Assembly: GCF_013426205.1 (NCBI RefSeq)
Contig: NC_089425.1
Coordinates: 1,488,001 to 1,552,000, forward strand
Direction of reading: 5' to 3'
DNA length: 64,000 nt
Source: Metarhizium brunneum
Taxonomy: Eukaryota > Ascomycota > Sordariomycetes > Hypocreales > Clavicipitaceae
Shown in pieces: positions 1-14,200 of this stretch (its first letter is position 1; every line of letters starts with the position of its first letter). A program made the translations under genes and the position numbers. The notes beneath the pieces are model-generated. The model was not told the origin of the DNA, ran no database searches, and saw only the letters and a program-made list of their open reading frames with translations.

Positions 1-81
1 CCCAAGGCCATTACTGCTGCAAGCGACGTTACAGAAGACCGCGGTGTCGTACGTGACGGTCCACGCCGTAACAAGAAATAA
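1..81 (+). CDS. 3' end of an unidentified gene (partial at left edge)
   Basis: Frame 1 is open from the window edge to a TAA at 79-81 and encodes 26 residues ending in a basic tail, ...DGPRRNKK. The short stretch has ordinary codon use and a hydrophilic composition typical of a protein C-terminus. Most of the gene lies outside the window, so neither the family nor the exon structure can be judged. It may equally be a chance open frame, because 26 codons is little evidence. Confidence 0.35.
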   Translation, partial: PKAITAASDVTEDRGVVRDGPRRNKK

Positions 82-3000
82 GGTTTTTCGATACGGAGTA
101 TACGAGGCAGATTGATTAGGGCAGGAAATTGCCGAGAAACTGGTGATGCTGCCCGGGCACGCTTTTGGCCCCAAGAATAAGACATGACATGCAGACTGTT
201 GCGTTTGGGCAATGAATTGACGAAATGAGACTCGAGTACTACTACGTAGTACTACTAGCACAGGGCCGGGGGGGTTTGTGCCGTTGCATATAGATTTGAG
301 ACATTGGTCTGGGACCCGGTGTGAATACAAGGGTTGTTGGATGGATGAGTGCAGGTACTGGACGTGGATGATGCAGGGCGCGCTGGGAAATACTTGACGC
401 AGGGCTGAGGTGCGGGATCGTTACTTGTGATGCTTTGATGGGTTCTGATGGGATAGTATGGGGACTGTAAACTTGTGCGAAGAGGAGGTTCGAGTGACTG
501 TTTGAAAGAATAAACTGGGATGACTGTATCATGCTGTGTAAATCTGACGTGGGGGCTTCAAGAAGAAAAGCAGACACGGACGTTCCTTGAACTGATATCC
601 AACTGATGCTTTGCAATTGAATAATGGCCTCATGACCCTTGACATCCTTCTGGAATGCGGAAAGATGGACGTGTGTTTCGGCAGGCCCAGAGACGTTGAG
701 GCTGATATTAAAATTGATAATATTGAATGGCAAGAAAGCCTTGGGGTCTGACTCCAGCTGGATGTGTGAGATATCGACCGAGCGGCGCATTACGTGGAGG
801 CGAATCGCAGCGGAACGAGTCGAGAAGTGTTGCAAGAACAGCGAGTTGGTTGAAGAGCAATCAATCTTTCCAAAGCTTCTGGATGCTGTTGCGAGGCTTG
901 TTACAGCTCCCCCGTCACCGCTCAACATATCCGTTTTCCATCGTAAACAACAAAGTAATCTTTGACAGCCACGCTTCCAGCCGCGACTTTCGTCCGGATT
1001 TCTGGCTCACAGGAACTCGGATCAAAAGACATAGCCTTCCGTATCCGGAGACTGCAGAGGCCCATTCCTGATGTGCCATGCACTCCGGGTCCTTAAGGAG
1101 CATATTCGTCCGTCACAGCGTGACGATGTCTCTGTTTAACATTGAACGCATGAATATTTCATATGCCACTAGCGACTGGTAATATGGCACTTATGGTCAG
1201 TCTGGTATACCCGTGAGAAGCTGTAGTTGCCGAATTGACGTGTCTGCCTACCAATACCACCCTTTTCAGCAACAAGAGGTGCGTTTCCGACACTGGCAAA
1301 GTCCTTGGAGCAAGAATAAGGAATTGCCAGTGACATGGCTTCGCTGCCCACCCAGTTGCATCTCCGTACATCATGTGCATCTTAAACCATTGACGGGGTA
1401 GATAGCCAGAAGCGTCTTTAAAGTCCCCTGGGTAATAGTCAAACCACATTTGAAGTGGCTGGAAATGAGATCGGAGTACTAAGAAAAGTCCACCAGGCTA
1501 CATAGAGCAGAGAATCTTTTCCCTGCATTATGTACCCCAGGAAACGGCGAAGCGGAACTGATCCATGCTTGAAATGGCTAATACCGAACCAACCAGGGTT
1601 GGTATGCTTCAAGTAGTACTCTTCTGATGGTTCGTGACACCATTCTTTGATGCTACAGAGCTCTTCTGTTATGTGCAGATTCTGTTAGTTGTAGCAGCGC
1701 TATTTTGACTGCTGAGCATATCCTGGCAAGCTCTGAGCAGCTCTTTGCTGCTTCCAGGTCTGATGAAGGTGCTGGGAAGCTAGTCGATACCGATTGATTA
1801 AAAAGTCGTATTCCGCAGGCCTTTCCTTTTGTGTTGGATTGTGTCAAATGTATTCCATGTGGAACTTCACAGCGCCTTGCTTTGTTATATAGGAAGCTGA
1901 TGTAGGCTTTTTCTTGAAGCAGAGCGTGAAACAAACCATTAACGAGACCGAGAGTGTCTGAGTGAAAGTAACGACCGTGTTCTTTATTAATAGTTCCGTT
2001 GGCCATTTTCTCATTCTCCTGCTGGGGGAACCCCATGAAAGTTTGGCTGTGGTGGCCGCCATAGCTCTCGACCTGGCATTATCACAGCTCAAGGTGCTTA
2101 ATCTGGCTGTCGATGAGTCCTCGTTGATGAAGCAGGGATCTTTTTCTTGCAGTAAGCTTACTAGCAATGAATTGCTCAGGTACCCTATGACCACAAGCTA
2201 GCATAGCACTCCCAAAATGTTGAGCCTTAAAGAGCCAGTAGAAGCTGTAGAAGATGGAATTAAATCTTATATGGTAATGAGCCATTAGAGAAAGACAGCC
2301 GGTATTTTTGATATACGTCTTCATTCGGTAGTCTTGTGTTTCTCCATTGATGTTATTAAAATGTCACTTAGCAAGTGAATATGGCCAGCATAAGAGTTGA
2401 CACCAGGTCTCTTATCGCATGTGCCAGGCTGACAAATGTTAGCGTGGGCATGTTGGAGCGATGGAAATTCGATAAGAAACTGCCTTTCTAAGCGAAATGG
2501 TGAAATTGCCGTGGCTTTGGGATCTCAGAACCGTGACGCCCGGCGGCCTCGGTGGAAATTGCTGACGCCAAGGCAGCAATGCCTACGAACGACGGATATA
2601 TAACCTGGGTATCATTTAACAGAACATTGTGTTCCAAATGATGTGTACACATGAACGTGTTACGATCTCCTTGCAGCAATAACACAGTATTGTCTGAATT
2701 TGATGATGGCAGCTCTGCGGGAGCTCAACCACGTTTGTTGTCCGGCCTAGTGGGAGTATTTCAGCCAATTTAGGAGGCCATTGCACGCTGGATGAATTAG
2801 CCAGCGCAGATCAGCCATCTATAAGACAGTTGTGTGTAGACAACACAATGACCGTTGCTCCATCTACTGAAGGCGCACGATGAGTGCTCTCAAAAACCTG
2901 AAGGTACTTCAACCATCAATCGTGGCACCAAAGAAGGTGGAGGCGCTGGGTCTTGGAGCCTGAAAGCCCCAGCAATGGTGGCATGGTAGAGGTTTTCGAT

Positions 3001-6000
3001 CGTATTTCATCAATTGATCTTGATAATAGAATGATATGTTGTATTATGCTTTAGCGGTTTGTGTGTGGCATTGGTTTCTTGCATCCTCTTTAAGCTCGGA
3101 AGGTCAGGAGATCATCATCGAGCCGCATTAGTTGCACAGAGTAGCCGGCACGGTCACAATTCCTCCGTGGTTGTAGTACTGTATGTATAAGTGACAGGCT
3201 GACAATGCGGGCGTGAAAGCTTGTCAGCCCAGTTGCAGGGGGCAAGGGGGATCCCTGGGGTAGACAAGCACGATTCCCATGACAGCTTTCTATTCTCCCA
3301 TCGACTTGGCAGCCGCGGAGAAGCAACTGCCGGCATGAGCAAACGTCTCGATGATCCTGGCACGGGCAGTTCATCTTGGAGTGGCGTCTTCAGCCCCAGC
3401 GCCGTTTATTCATACCAGGCAGACCCCTGGTGAATGATGATGGGAAACCGGGATGGAGGTATGTTTGTTTGTGGTGTATTTGCGCCATCCGTCGGGGTAT
3501 ATCATGTTTCATTGGGACGCTAAAAACAGATCAAGATGATGCTGAATAGCTGAACAACAGGGATCATCACACAGGCTGCCAGCTCGCTCGTTTGCCCTGC
3601 CCTGCGGGATTTGGGGCTGCGGCTCGCCATTGCGAGTAGGGGTGGTTGAGGATAAATTCCGGCTGAGAAAGTATTCCATTGAAGCCAACCGACTAGTTCT
3701 AGCCTCGGAGTTTTTTGGTGTCCGTTCTGGAGCTGTCTTGATTCTTTCACTCGGAAGACGGCATATTTGTCTCCGCAGTAGGCTCGGATTTGCTGTGCAG
3801 GTTTTGCTTGATGACGAACAGCCGTTCCAGTGTAACAGAATTTCGGATGAAAGTGGCGGGTAAATGAGAACATCGGGGTGCACAGAGACGCATCTCCACA
3901 CCACGTGGGATTACGGGATGTAGCTAATAGGCATTTGATGAACGAGCGGCTACAATGTGAAGAGCTCAATTTAAAGTGTCATTCAAGAATCCATTGAAAG
4001 CAGACGACTTGTCCTAGAATTTGGACCAAGTAGACTTCTGATGGCGTGACACTGATTCATTACATACAATAGGAAGGCGCTGTCTTCCATTTCTCCTTCC
4101 AAACGTTTGTACACGCTGTACTCATTCCACGACATGGACCCACGGATGCCGGCAACGTGGAAATGGAAGGAGCCAAAAGGCCAGGAAGCCACAAATCCGT
4201 CCCGTAGGACTCTGATCCTCTGCTGGCCCCTGATCCAGTATTGTTCTCGTTTGCAACGTCCTGTTTGTCCCAGATGCAGTTTCAGCAATCATTCAATGCA
4301 GCAGGACGTGGCCACCTCGTCGAAGCAGGCATAGCCGACCAAACCCTTGAGCACGGACGCCATCCCCGTGGCCGGGCTATCAAGGCTTCGAACTTTGACA
4401 AACCGTGCTGCCCAGACCCAGGATCGTGCAGATCACATTGACCGTCAGTTGGTCTGCGCTCTGACAATGGCCAACGTTCAACATTCAACATCTAGCATTT
4501 GGCGTCTCAAGCCCGAGCGAGCTAAGCGGGCTACAACCACGCCGGTAACAAAATGTCTTTGGACACGGAAAGGAGCCAATAACGATGCGTTCTGACCCTG
4601 GTAACTATGCATCCAGAACTGTTCCGACACGACTAAGGCCCTGGTCGTCGAAGCTCCAGAAAACTCTTCCCCCCTCCCCCCCAATCGAGGTGGTGCAAGG
4701 GCCCTGTGGTGGCTGTTGAAGATTCGTCCGTGGCCAGAATTGTATGCTGCACTCGCGCAAGATACATACATAGATCATATGGTCGTACGGCTCTCATTCG
4801 TCTCTCCTGCCTGTACCCATGCTGAACCTGATTTTAGAAGCAGCCTGTCGATATCGGATGTGTTTGAGCATACGCGGGGAGCAAAATCCTACAACCATGG
4901 CACATGAAGACTGCCGATCCCGTAGACGGGTCTCTTTGGTCCAAATCTGCGAGTGCCCACACCTCGTCCTTGGTTTGCCATCGGTCCAAGACATTCCAAT
5001 AATCCGTCCAGGCACTCTTTCTTGCAATCTGAAATCTTGACTTGGTCGGCCCATTAGACCGATTCTCCGTGTACATCTGGTAAATGTACATCCATCCATC
5101 CATCAGGTATCCGGCCCACGCTCGGACTCACCACACGGAAAATGTCTTTACCTGGTGCCAAAGCGCCTGAGGGGCACCATTCACACAACATTGTGCCTTT
5201 ACATGTAGGTCTGCAGCCCGCGATTATGTCTCGTGCCATGTTTGTAGACAGACTGTCACTTTCCTCCCACCTCTGTCTATATCATCATTGGCAATATTGG
5301 TGGTTCTTGGGAGGTTTGCAAGAAATTCCCGGCCATTATTCTCCACACCTTCTCTGCCTGACTCAATACTATTAACGCCACGAGAGGACAATAGAATTTT
5401 TGCCTATTTCCTTGTTTAATGTCTTTCTTTATGATCCCACGGAGAGTATCTAGATGCTCCTTATGAAGTCCGGTACAGGTTGACTGGATGGTAACACGGT
5501 ACCACAAACCTCGCATTGGATGCTTGGCAACCTGAAGGATGAACTGATGCCATTGTCTGGTAAGCAACGCTCCCACCACTCTTTTATACAATTCTCCTCA
5601 TGACGCTGAAAGGGCAGCCTCCTGAGCCGCTCCGCCCCGGTGTGTCTGAATACAATACTATTTTGTGAGACTACAATAGGTATGGTATGAAGTACTAGCA
5701 GCGGTGGTGATTTCATGCGGGTCCCTGAACATTGCATTGTTAGTCGTTTCTACTCTGCAGGAACGCCCGCAATACCTGACCTGGTCCTGACACTACTGGT
5801 GGCTGTGATGCGGAAGAGCTTGCAACAGCATCATCCGCCAAAAACCACTGGATGGCTGCAGATGGCTCCCTGACTCCCTAGGTATGTCAGCATTCTCTTG
5901 TTCGAACAAAGAGGAAGCGAAGCGGTGTTGGCAGCCCGTTGGATGGTGTTAATTGGCTGTTAGTTTTTGGTGTGGCTGCCAGCCACTTGTTGAACAAGTC

Positions 6001-7097
6001 TGGCTATTGACTGTGACCGCTTTTGAAGTTGAAGGACGGCCTCTCATGCCTGGCGATGTCCAGGTCCCTGACTCATCCGGGTCATCCATCCTTGTCCAGT
6101 TGTGGTGTTCCCACCTGCAAGACCTCATCGTCCCTCAAACCATCGGTTCTACTCCGTGGGGCGGTTCCCGAGGGCTCGCTCCCTCACCTTCAATGTTTGG
6201 TAACTAGCTCAAACTCTCTGGTAGACTGGGCCTACCGCAAATGCTGAGATGGGGCTGTTGCAGGAGAAGAGGCCACCTTGGCGTATTTCGTACTTGAGCA
6301 TACAGAACGTGTGATTAGGAGGCCGCCACGCTTCCAACCCAAGTTTCGTCCACTCTTGCGCGCTCGCAGTCGCAGAACTGCGCACGCAAGAAGTTTAGTT
6401 AGTGCTGCTCGATGCACACCCATCCCGAGAGGCAGGGACACCCACATCTCAGGTGACGGGGACAATGTCGGGCTGCGGAGGCGTGTTCCCCGTGGAGAAT
6501 GCGCTTTGGGCTTTGCCCTCAAGATGGGCATGCACGACATGTGCCTAGAGTCAGCTTTGGCTATCACCGCTACAGCGCTGCAACATTGTTACAGCAGGCA
6601 CCCCTGGTCAAGGGGCACGACCGTGGCGACGCTGGGTCAGTCATGTCCATCAATCCATTCAATGTCTCGCCAAGAGGCTCAGGTTATTATGTGGGCAAAC
6701 GTCACCGGGGCCCATCGCACCTCTCGGCAACACACCCATCCACTTGTGCGGTCTGATGTCGGTTGCCGCCATCTGTTTTAGTCGAATCTGTATGACCAGC
6801 GAAAGACAGTGCAGGGCGGGCTTTGTATCAAGTATAGCCATCCTTGCCATATATTTCTGTGCCGTCACCCCGTCGTGACGCGAAATGTGTGCTCTTCTAC
6901 TCAAGCACTCGCTACTACGTTTATGACGACAGCTTACCTGGCGGGCCTCGCTGTGCTCATGTTCTAGCGCGAGGTTCATGCAAGAATAAAGACGCCTTAC
7001 ATTCTTACCAGTGCGTTAGCGAAGCTGTCCTGTCTTCATTGAACCCTTCGGTCGTACGCATCTCCCCAACCTATGGCATACTTAGCGAAGGCGTGCC
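82..7097. other. Long gene-free stretch (about 7 kb)
   Basis: I read both strands and found no recognisable protein family, no splice-consistent multi-exon gene and no tRNA. The longest open frame is minus-strand 242-928 (228 codons, rich in Ser, His and Pro); it matches nothing I know and is treated as chance or an orphan. Minor features are a palindromic AGTACTACGTAGTACT-like patch near 237-252 and a (CATC)n microsatellite near 5091-5105. The stretch may hold the distal promoter or long 5' leader of the gene at 7098. Confidence 0.5.
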
Positions 7098-9493
7098 ATG
7101 GGGTTCCTAAACTTCCTGACCCGGCGATCGAGGGAGGATGGGGGATCAGAAAGCTCCTTTGGGCTCCAAAATGGTAATCCGTTAGCTTCAGCTTCAGTAC
7201 CAAGTAAGCTCTTTCAACACCTACTGCGGTTTAGGACGTGCTCACAATTCGCTTGCAGGTGTCGCGCTGCAAAGCCCGGTAACACGACGGCCTCTAGAAA
7301 AGCTGCAAAAAAATCCAGTCAACACCAGAAGGAGGCAGAAATTGACCAGGTCGACGAAGCCGTACTTGTTGGGAGCCCTCAGCGACCGACCAGGCACGCC
7401 CAACTCAGAGGGCTGGCCAGGCTTGGTGAGACCGCCTTCAAGCAGGAGTAAGACGTGTCTGATCGCCGACTCGGAAACCGCATCATTGGCCCCATCCAGC
7501 CTATCTATTACTGCTTCCAGGTCATATTCATCTATGCGAACCTCCGGATATATCGATCTTCTCGATGCACAAGGCGGACTTAGGCCATACGACTTCCGCG
7601 CTCGCGTCCAAGCCGCTGGAGTAAGAGATTACGGCGAAGATGTTGCGGAACGGAACATGGGTGAGAATGGGGTTGATGTCCGAAGCACTGCTGCGAAACG
7701 GTTCTATGAGCAAAAGAAACGAACCTCTGTAACGACACTGTCCAATCTGAGCCATATTTTGGATGCGGATGCTTCGACATGCGCTGGTAGTGAAGCGGGC
7801 GATATGAGCCACATTGAAGGTTCAGTATATTCGTCAACCAGATCTTTATCCAGGCTTTCGATGGAGCCAAGGCAAGAAGTCAGCGGAGTGGTTGCCGGCA
7901 TACCTACAGCGCGTGAAAATAATAAGAGAGCAGCCAAGTCCAGCAACCTTGCACCCAAAGGGACACCGGAGCTGCGCAGTTCTCACAGAGACCAATTTCT
8001 TGCATCCGAAGCTAGCCACATGCAACATCACAACAATCGAAGCACTTCCCGTGGACGATCCCTGTCAGCCAGACATTGGATCTCAACCGAACAACCGATC
8101 GCTGGTAAGACGCGAAACGACGGTTGGGAGTCCCGGCATCTCAGTGCCGAATCACGAACCAGGTCCATATCACCTCCTTCTGTTCCTCGATATCGACCAG
8201 GCAGCAGCATGACTACCATGCGCGAAGAGGATGACCTCCCCAACTCCAATTCGCAATCTGTCCTACGGAGACATGACTTTCAGAATGACAATATTGAGGC
8301 CAGACAGAAATCGGATGACGAACAGTCTGAGTACAACATTCCATCGTCAAGTAAGTGACAGTTTCTTTTCACCTGGGATGTCTTTGTAACTCAATGCTTA
8401 TTTTCTTTTAGACCGTACTCATTTGCCGTATAACTTGGATGTTGGTCAAGCCGCTCCGCTGCAATACCCACCAGACTGGCAAATTGCAATCCAGCGTGCA
8501 GTTGAAGAATCTCTAGCCAAGCTGCCGCTGTCAGCAGATCTCCAGGCACTCCTTGAATTGTCACAAAGCGGGATTCCACTTGATGATATCCTCCAAAGAG
8601 TTCCCTTGCACCACTCATTACATCAAGGCTCCATTATGAGTACGACACCAACAACGGATTTATCTGACTACGCAAGCAGCCATACTGGCCGCCCTCACAG
8701 CCGGCACACTGCAACTACCTCTATTGATTCTTCTGCTAGAATTGATGTGCATAATAAGAAAGCATTGAGCACTCAAGAAGACAAAAGCCTCGCAGGGGAT
8801 CAGTATCAAAGTTCTCCATATCTCACGCCAGTAGAGGACGAGGGACCCTTGATTACAGAGACATCAACTGCCCCGACTTCTCAACCTCGAACGACACCGG
8901 ATGTTAAGAAGAGCACTGGGAACAATGGCATCACGCAAGTTGAGGAGTATGAATGCTTGACATCGGATTACTCTGATGTTGATTCCTTTACTGAGAGACG
9001 CAGACAAGTGCTGGACGATGACGAGACCAAACTATTCAACGATGGGGGGTTTGGGGATATCGGCAACAATCTTCCCGGTATTGCGAGCCCACGGGAACGT
9101 AAGAATTGTACGGTTTGCATTATCCTGGCTAACCTGCAGGGGCGTCCTGTACAAACAGAGCTGTGCACGCATGAGGGATCAATGACACGGAAGCAACGTC
9201 TTCGGGCGTTGGGGTACGATTACGACTCGGAGGAGAGTGATACAGAACGAGACCCAGGACCGGTCAAAGGCCGCACCAGAACTAAGAAGCTTACCGTTGG
9301 GAGTAACGGCGGTCTGCGTCGCCTAAAACTTGTGGATGACCGCATTGATGAAGATAGCGAGGAAGAGCGGGGCGAAACCGCGTCGGCCAAGAACCGCCCA
9401 GAGCTTAGAAGGAAACCCAAGTTTCCGAACGGAAGAATAGGTCCTGTTTTGCGACAAGAAGGCGAAGCAGGGAATATTACTGACACGGAATAA
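7098..9493 (+). CDS. Hypothetical disordered fungal protein (759 aa, three exons)
   Basis: The exons are 7098-7203, 7259-8350 and 8412-9493. Both introns (55 and 61 nt) are GT-AG, and the reading frame is kept across both joins. The start sits in a good Kozak context (GCCATGG). I do not recognise the family. The N-terminus is basic (MGFLNFLTRRS). The middle is low-complexity, rich in Ser, Arg and acidic residues. A more ordered, hydrophobic patch lies just after the second junction (THLPYNLDVGQAAPLQYPPD followed by an amphipathic helix-like stretch). The C-terminus is strongly charged, with several Glu/Asp runs and a YDSEESDTE-type motif resembling CK2 sites. No transmembrane segment or signal peptide is visible. 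A regulatory or scaffold role is only inference from composition. Confidence 0.85.
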
Positions 9494-11224
9494 ACCCAAT
9501 GGGCCTGGAGCAACAGCCTGGCTGTCAAGGCTCTTGCCATGTTATTTCAACGTTTCACCGTCACTTTCTTTCCTCTTTTCTTTTGCAGATATTTCTGGTA
9601 CCAAAAGATGGTGGGCACGTCATTTACACGCAACTCGGAAGGTCTACATTTTTTTGGTTTTTTCTTTCTTTTTTCTTTGTCTTTTTCTGTCCGATTTTAG
9701 CGATGCGTATGGGGGAATCGGCGGACTTGGTGGAATGACCACCACTTATACCCAAAACAACTTTTCTTTTTCCTCGTTTTACTAGTATACAATACATACT
9801 CGGTTGCACATTCAAATTCTAGACCAAGATGAAGACTCATGCGTCCTTTTTCTCACCCGGTGATACTTGATGAGACTGTACGCGTACCGCGGGCACAGGT
9901 ACACTGTACAACGCGCACAGGACATGGCATACTTGGGACGGGAAGAAACCGGCACAAGGACGGAAAGGAATGTACACGCTGCATCGCTGGCTCAACTCCC
10001 AAGAACTCAATTTTCTGTAGTCGAATCGCGACATCCCTGCAGAGAGACCTACTCAGAGGCAGCTACGCTCCCGCCTACTTGGTCTGCGGGCAATTCGTGA
10101 AATCTCTCGATTGCAGTTCTGGCCAACCAACCACTCCGTACGCGATTACAATCACAAAATAGATTGGCCTTCCTGGCATGCACTATCGTTCCCCCCCCAA
10201 GCCACACCTACTCCCCCCCTGCCATGGGAATCCAGACCACCGGGTCGCCTCTCCGACCAAGACAGATGAGCAAAAGCAAAAAGCACTGTGTTCCAGAGAT
10301 CTGGGATCCGGGGGTTCCTGGCAAGCGGACCCGATAGGCCATTTTTTTCTCTCTCTGTCGATTGCAACCCAACGATTCCAGGGACATGGGTGCCTGCCAT
10401 ACGGATCGGCAGGACCGGACGGAAAACAAGGGGACCTGCGATCCCCCGGCGGAGAGAGAAGAACTGAGTGAGCCCCGGGGCGAGTAAAGGCCAGGCCATG
10501 CCAGGCCAAAAAGGAAAAGAGTTAACAACGGAAACCTTATCCCACTCGGGGAAAGCGCTAAATGGCCCCAGGAAAACCCGCGGAGAATGGCTGCGCAGTG
10601 GAAGCTGATTTGCTAGTTTATAGTTTATGCTTTTCAGCCGGGGGGTTATCTGGCCTAAAATACGAGCCATTGTGCTCAGCCGCCGTGCCTCTCCGCCTGC
10701 GTCCATTGTGGTGTTGCAAGACTAGCGAATTTTTTCCTCACGAAAGGGGCAAGTAGGACCGGGCAGAGGAGCACGACCCGATCCCCATCGTGGTCTTGCG
10801 TCACGTACGTGCGTTCCTTGATCGTGCCAAGCTCAACTAGACGTGCCCTGTACGACATCATCCTGGACCAGGACGGGGGGTGAGGAGGGAGGAGGAACAC
10901 ATGCAAGTGATGATCGATGGAGGATGCTGGCATAAGATTACATTGTTGCACAAACCACTTGAATCCGATCCCGAGGTGTTGCTTATATACCAAATCTTAA
11001 TTCATTTGCATGAAGGGTTTTAAAATTTGTACAATGGTCTAATGTAAAAGGAATTTGCCTGACCCAGTGGTATAGTCCTGTTTGCCTGTTGCCCGTCCGT
11101 GTTGCCCGCCCAATAATTGTAACAAAGGAAAAACAAAAAATACAGAGATCTAACAAAATAAACGACATCTAATCATAAGTGTATACATTGAACGTGACGT
11201 ACGACAACACGCGGGGCAGATGGT
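9494..11224. other. Convergent intergenic region, no gene seen
   Basis: This 1.7-kb stretch lies between the 3' ends of two convergent genes. It starts with T-rich sequence (about 9640-9700) that fits a 3' untranslated region. A 184-codon minus-strand frame at 10152-10706 has no recognisable content and overlaps other open frames, so it is not called. Confidence 0.5.
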
Positions 11225-14200
11225 TTACATGCCCGCCCGCTTGTCTGCTTGCATGCTCAGAGTGAGCAGCTCGTCGACAAAGGCGGATTCCTCGCTCTTT
11301 GCTTGACTTGCCGTTTTGTTCTCGCCGGTGGCGGTGGCAATGTAGGTGTTTTCTGACTTGCTCTGGTTGTCGGCTCGCGAGCGAAGGGGCTTCAGCTCTG
11401 AGCCCTGTTGTTCAGGAGCATGAGGGTCGACTTCCCCTGGTTTTGTCTGTGGCGCGGATTGTCAGTTGGAATAATTACAAGATTTTGCTTAAACAGAATA
11501 TTTGGAGCGAAGTAAAAAAGGGGGGGTAACTTCGGGGAAGCAAGTGGAACGATGGTGACGTACCTCATGAACATTGATCGACACTTCTTGTGATACCATG
11601 ATACCGCCAAAGACATGAAACGGTTTGTCGTGACTTTTGTTCTTGGAAACATCCTTGGCGGCAGGGAGATGGCCGGGAGAGGAAAGCTTGAGGGACTCGT
11701 CAAAACTTCCGTCGTCGCCGTTGTACAGGGAGCTGGGATGCGAGGCCACCTTGGACAACTGCTCCTGGCTCTTGGTAGGCCCCAGCGGGGGCTCAGTTGC
11801 GGCTCGTCTTTGTCCTGGCATGTTGTGCCTGAACCTGCCGAGAGCTCGGGAGAAGTAGCCACTGCCGCCGCCGGCCAGAGGTGCAGCACTAAACTGGCTA
11901 GAAGACATGTCGTGCGCTGTTGACGACATGTCACGGTGGACCATGTGAGAAAACTCAATGTCGTGAGAAGAGCCCTCGTAGGTGAGCTGGCGCAACTTGA
12001 AGAAGTTCAGGGGCGTGAACTCGCACGTGTCCGAGAGGACGACGGCGTGGATGGGGAGAACGAGCTGGAAGGCAATGAGGGTGCACTTTGAAAGGGATTT
12101 GCTCCCGACGGTACGGGTGCAGGGCAGCTGGACTTCCTTAGGCAACAGGGTTGCCTCGTCAAAGGCTTCATCGCCCAGCAAATCTCGCAAGGCGGAGACG
12201 GCATCCCGGAGGGCGGCCACAAACAGCGCCTCCTGGGGGGAAATGGGCTTGTGATTCTCCAGTTTGAGCAGTATAGTGGCAAGAGCCATGCCGCGGATTG
12301 TGTTGAGGAATCCAGACTGTAAGGCGTCTAGTTGCTTGATGTGCAGGGGAACAGACGGTAGCAAGTTTCTGGCTGTCTTCTGAGCAAGCACGTCGAAGCC
12401 GCCTCTGTGAAGACGAGCGCGGACAGCAAACATGCCCACGTGGACGCCCTGGCCGAGTATGTTGGTCTTGTCCTTCTGGTTAGCCATGTTGCGTAGTCGA
12501 GCCTCCAGATCGGGCGTCTTGATCTGCATGCTGGATCGAATGGCGCCGACAACCTGGTGGACTTCAGCAAATCGGTACCCGGCCGCTTCGAGTTTCTCAA
12601 CTTCTCGCTTGCTGTCAATCTTTCGGACGAGAAACATGAGACAGCCGCGTCCATATTCCTGGCCGTTGCTTTCGATGCCCTTTTCTGCCAGATTGAACTT
12701 GTCGTGAAGCATCCTGTGCCGAGGACCAGGAGCCTTGGATGAGTCGCCAGTAACAAGGATTTCGTCCCACAGAGTTCCAACTCCTTTGAGAGTCTCTCTG
12801 GTCTTTGCGGCGAGAGCGTCGGCAGTCACGCAGAACAGCTCTCGCAGGATTATGTCGTAGTCTTCCACGAGCACGCCATCATCCCCGACAAGTCTGACAC
12901 CAGCTCTGCCAATGTGGCGCTCCTGTGCAAGAAAAGCGATATGGCTGGCCATCTTGCCCATGACTTTGGCAATGGTGTCCCAGTTTCGAGAAGCACGAAA
13001 CATCCAGTGGAATAGAGGGTGGCCGGTGCTGAAAAAGTCGTCGTTGGACTTGTGGTTGTGTCAGTCATGGATGGACAAATAGTGTCTCTGAGACGAGAGA
13101 GACGATGAGATGGGCAACTAAACTAACCTTTGGCAAGTATGTGTCTGTAACGACCTCGCTGGGCAGGTAACCGTCTTGACTGACCATGATGCGGCCCTTG
13201 TCGTCAAAAACGCCCGCAGCCAGGACGACTTGCTGCGATTTGCTGGCGTAATCTCGTCGTACCCAACCGGAGTAGACGGCCATGCCGGTCATGACAATAC
13301 CAGCGGCAATAGACTATTCCTTCCGAGTCAGCATGGACTGGCTCTCTTCCGTAGGCGCCCACGTTCCCAGAATGTAAACTTACCAGGCAAATGACGATGA
13401 TCATGGCATCCTGGCGGGATACACCCTTGCCGCTGGTGTTCTTTATTAAAGTATATCGCGTCCCGACAGCCGCACACCAATGCATGCCCGACACTGCCCC
13501 AGCGAGAACCACGGCACAGCCCAATCTCTTCCACCAGGCACTGTTCCACGTATTTTCAAAGACAAAGAACAGTGCCAGGGAGACCAGACTAGCAAGGACC
13601 GAAATAACCACCGAGCCCACCAGATACGGGAGTTCATAAGAGGCGCTGTAGTTTCGGATGGAAGCATCGGCGAGGTAGTGCATGCCGGAAATGGCTCCTC
13701 CAGCGAGAAATCCGGCAAGCACGATTCGCCACCATTGAATTCGAACATTTCCACTGACGCCCAAGAATGCGAGGATGAGCACGAAGATGGGGACCAGCAG
13801 CGACATGACGGTCAGGGCGGTGGAGTAGGAGATCTGGAAGGCTTCCTGGCCGTCAAGCATGTAAATGGCTCGATTGCCGATGAAGTGCTAAGTGAGACAT
13901 GTTAGTGACGAAGATGGAGGGGGATTCTGATTCAAAGTGTTGTAATGTACCATTGACCATATCGCAATGCCGCCCATAGCGATAGCCGCGCCGACAAGTA
14001 ACAATCTGTACACCAAGGTCAGCAAAGCCACTATGAGTGAAGGACAAAGAAGAAGAAGAACAAGGGCGATGAATTGTCGATCAACACGCACAAGTTATGT
14101 TTTCCTCTATGAGACGTTCTCTTTCTGATCATCTCTAGACTGGTGCTTGTGCCGACCAAGCTAATGGCGAAACTCAAGCACACGAAGCCTCCATTGAAGG

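Noticed and set aside
242..928. 228-codon minus-strand open frame
   Set aside because: No recognisable domain, no splice-linked partner, and a Ser/His/Pro-rich composition that can arise by chance in moderately GC-rich intergenic DNA.
10152..10706. 184-codon minus-strand frame as a gene
   Set aside because: It overlaps other frames of similar length and has no known motif; it lies between convergent genes where 3' UTRs are expected.
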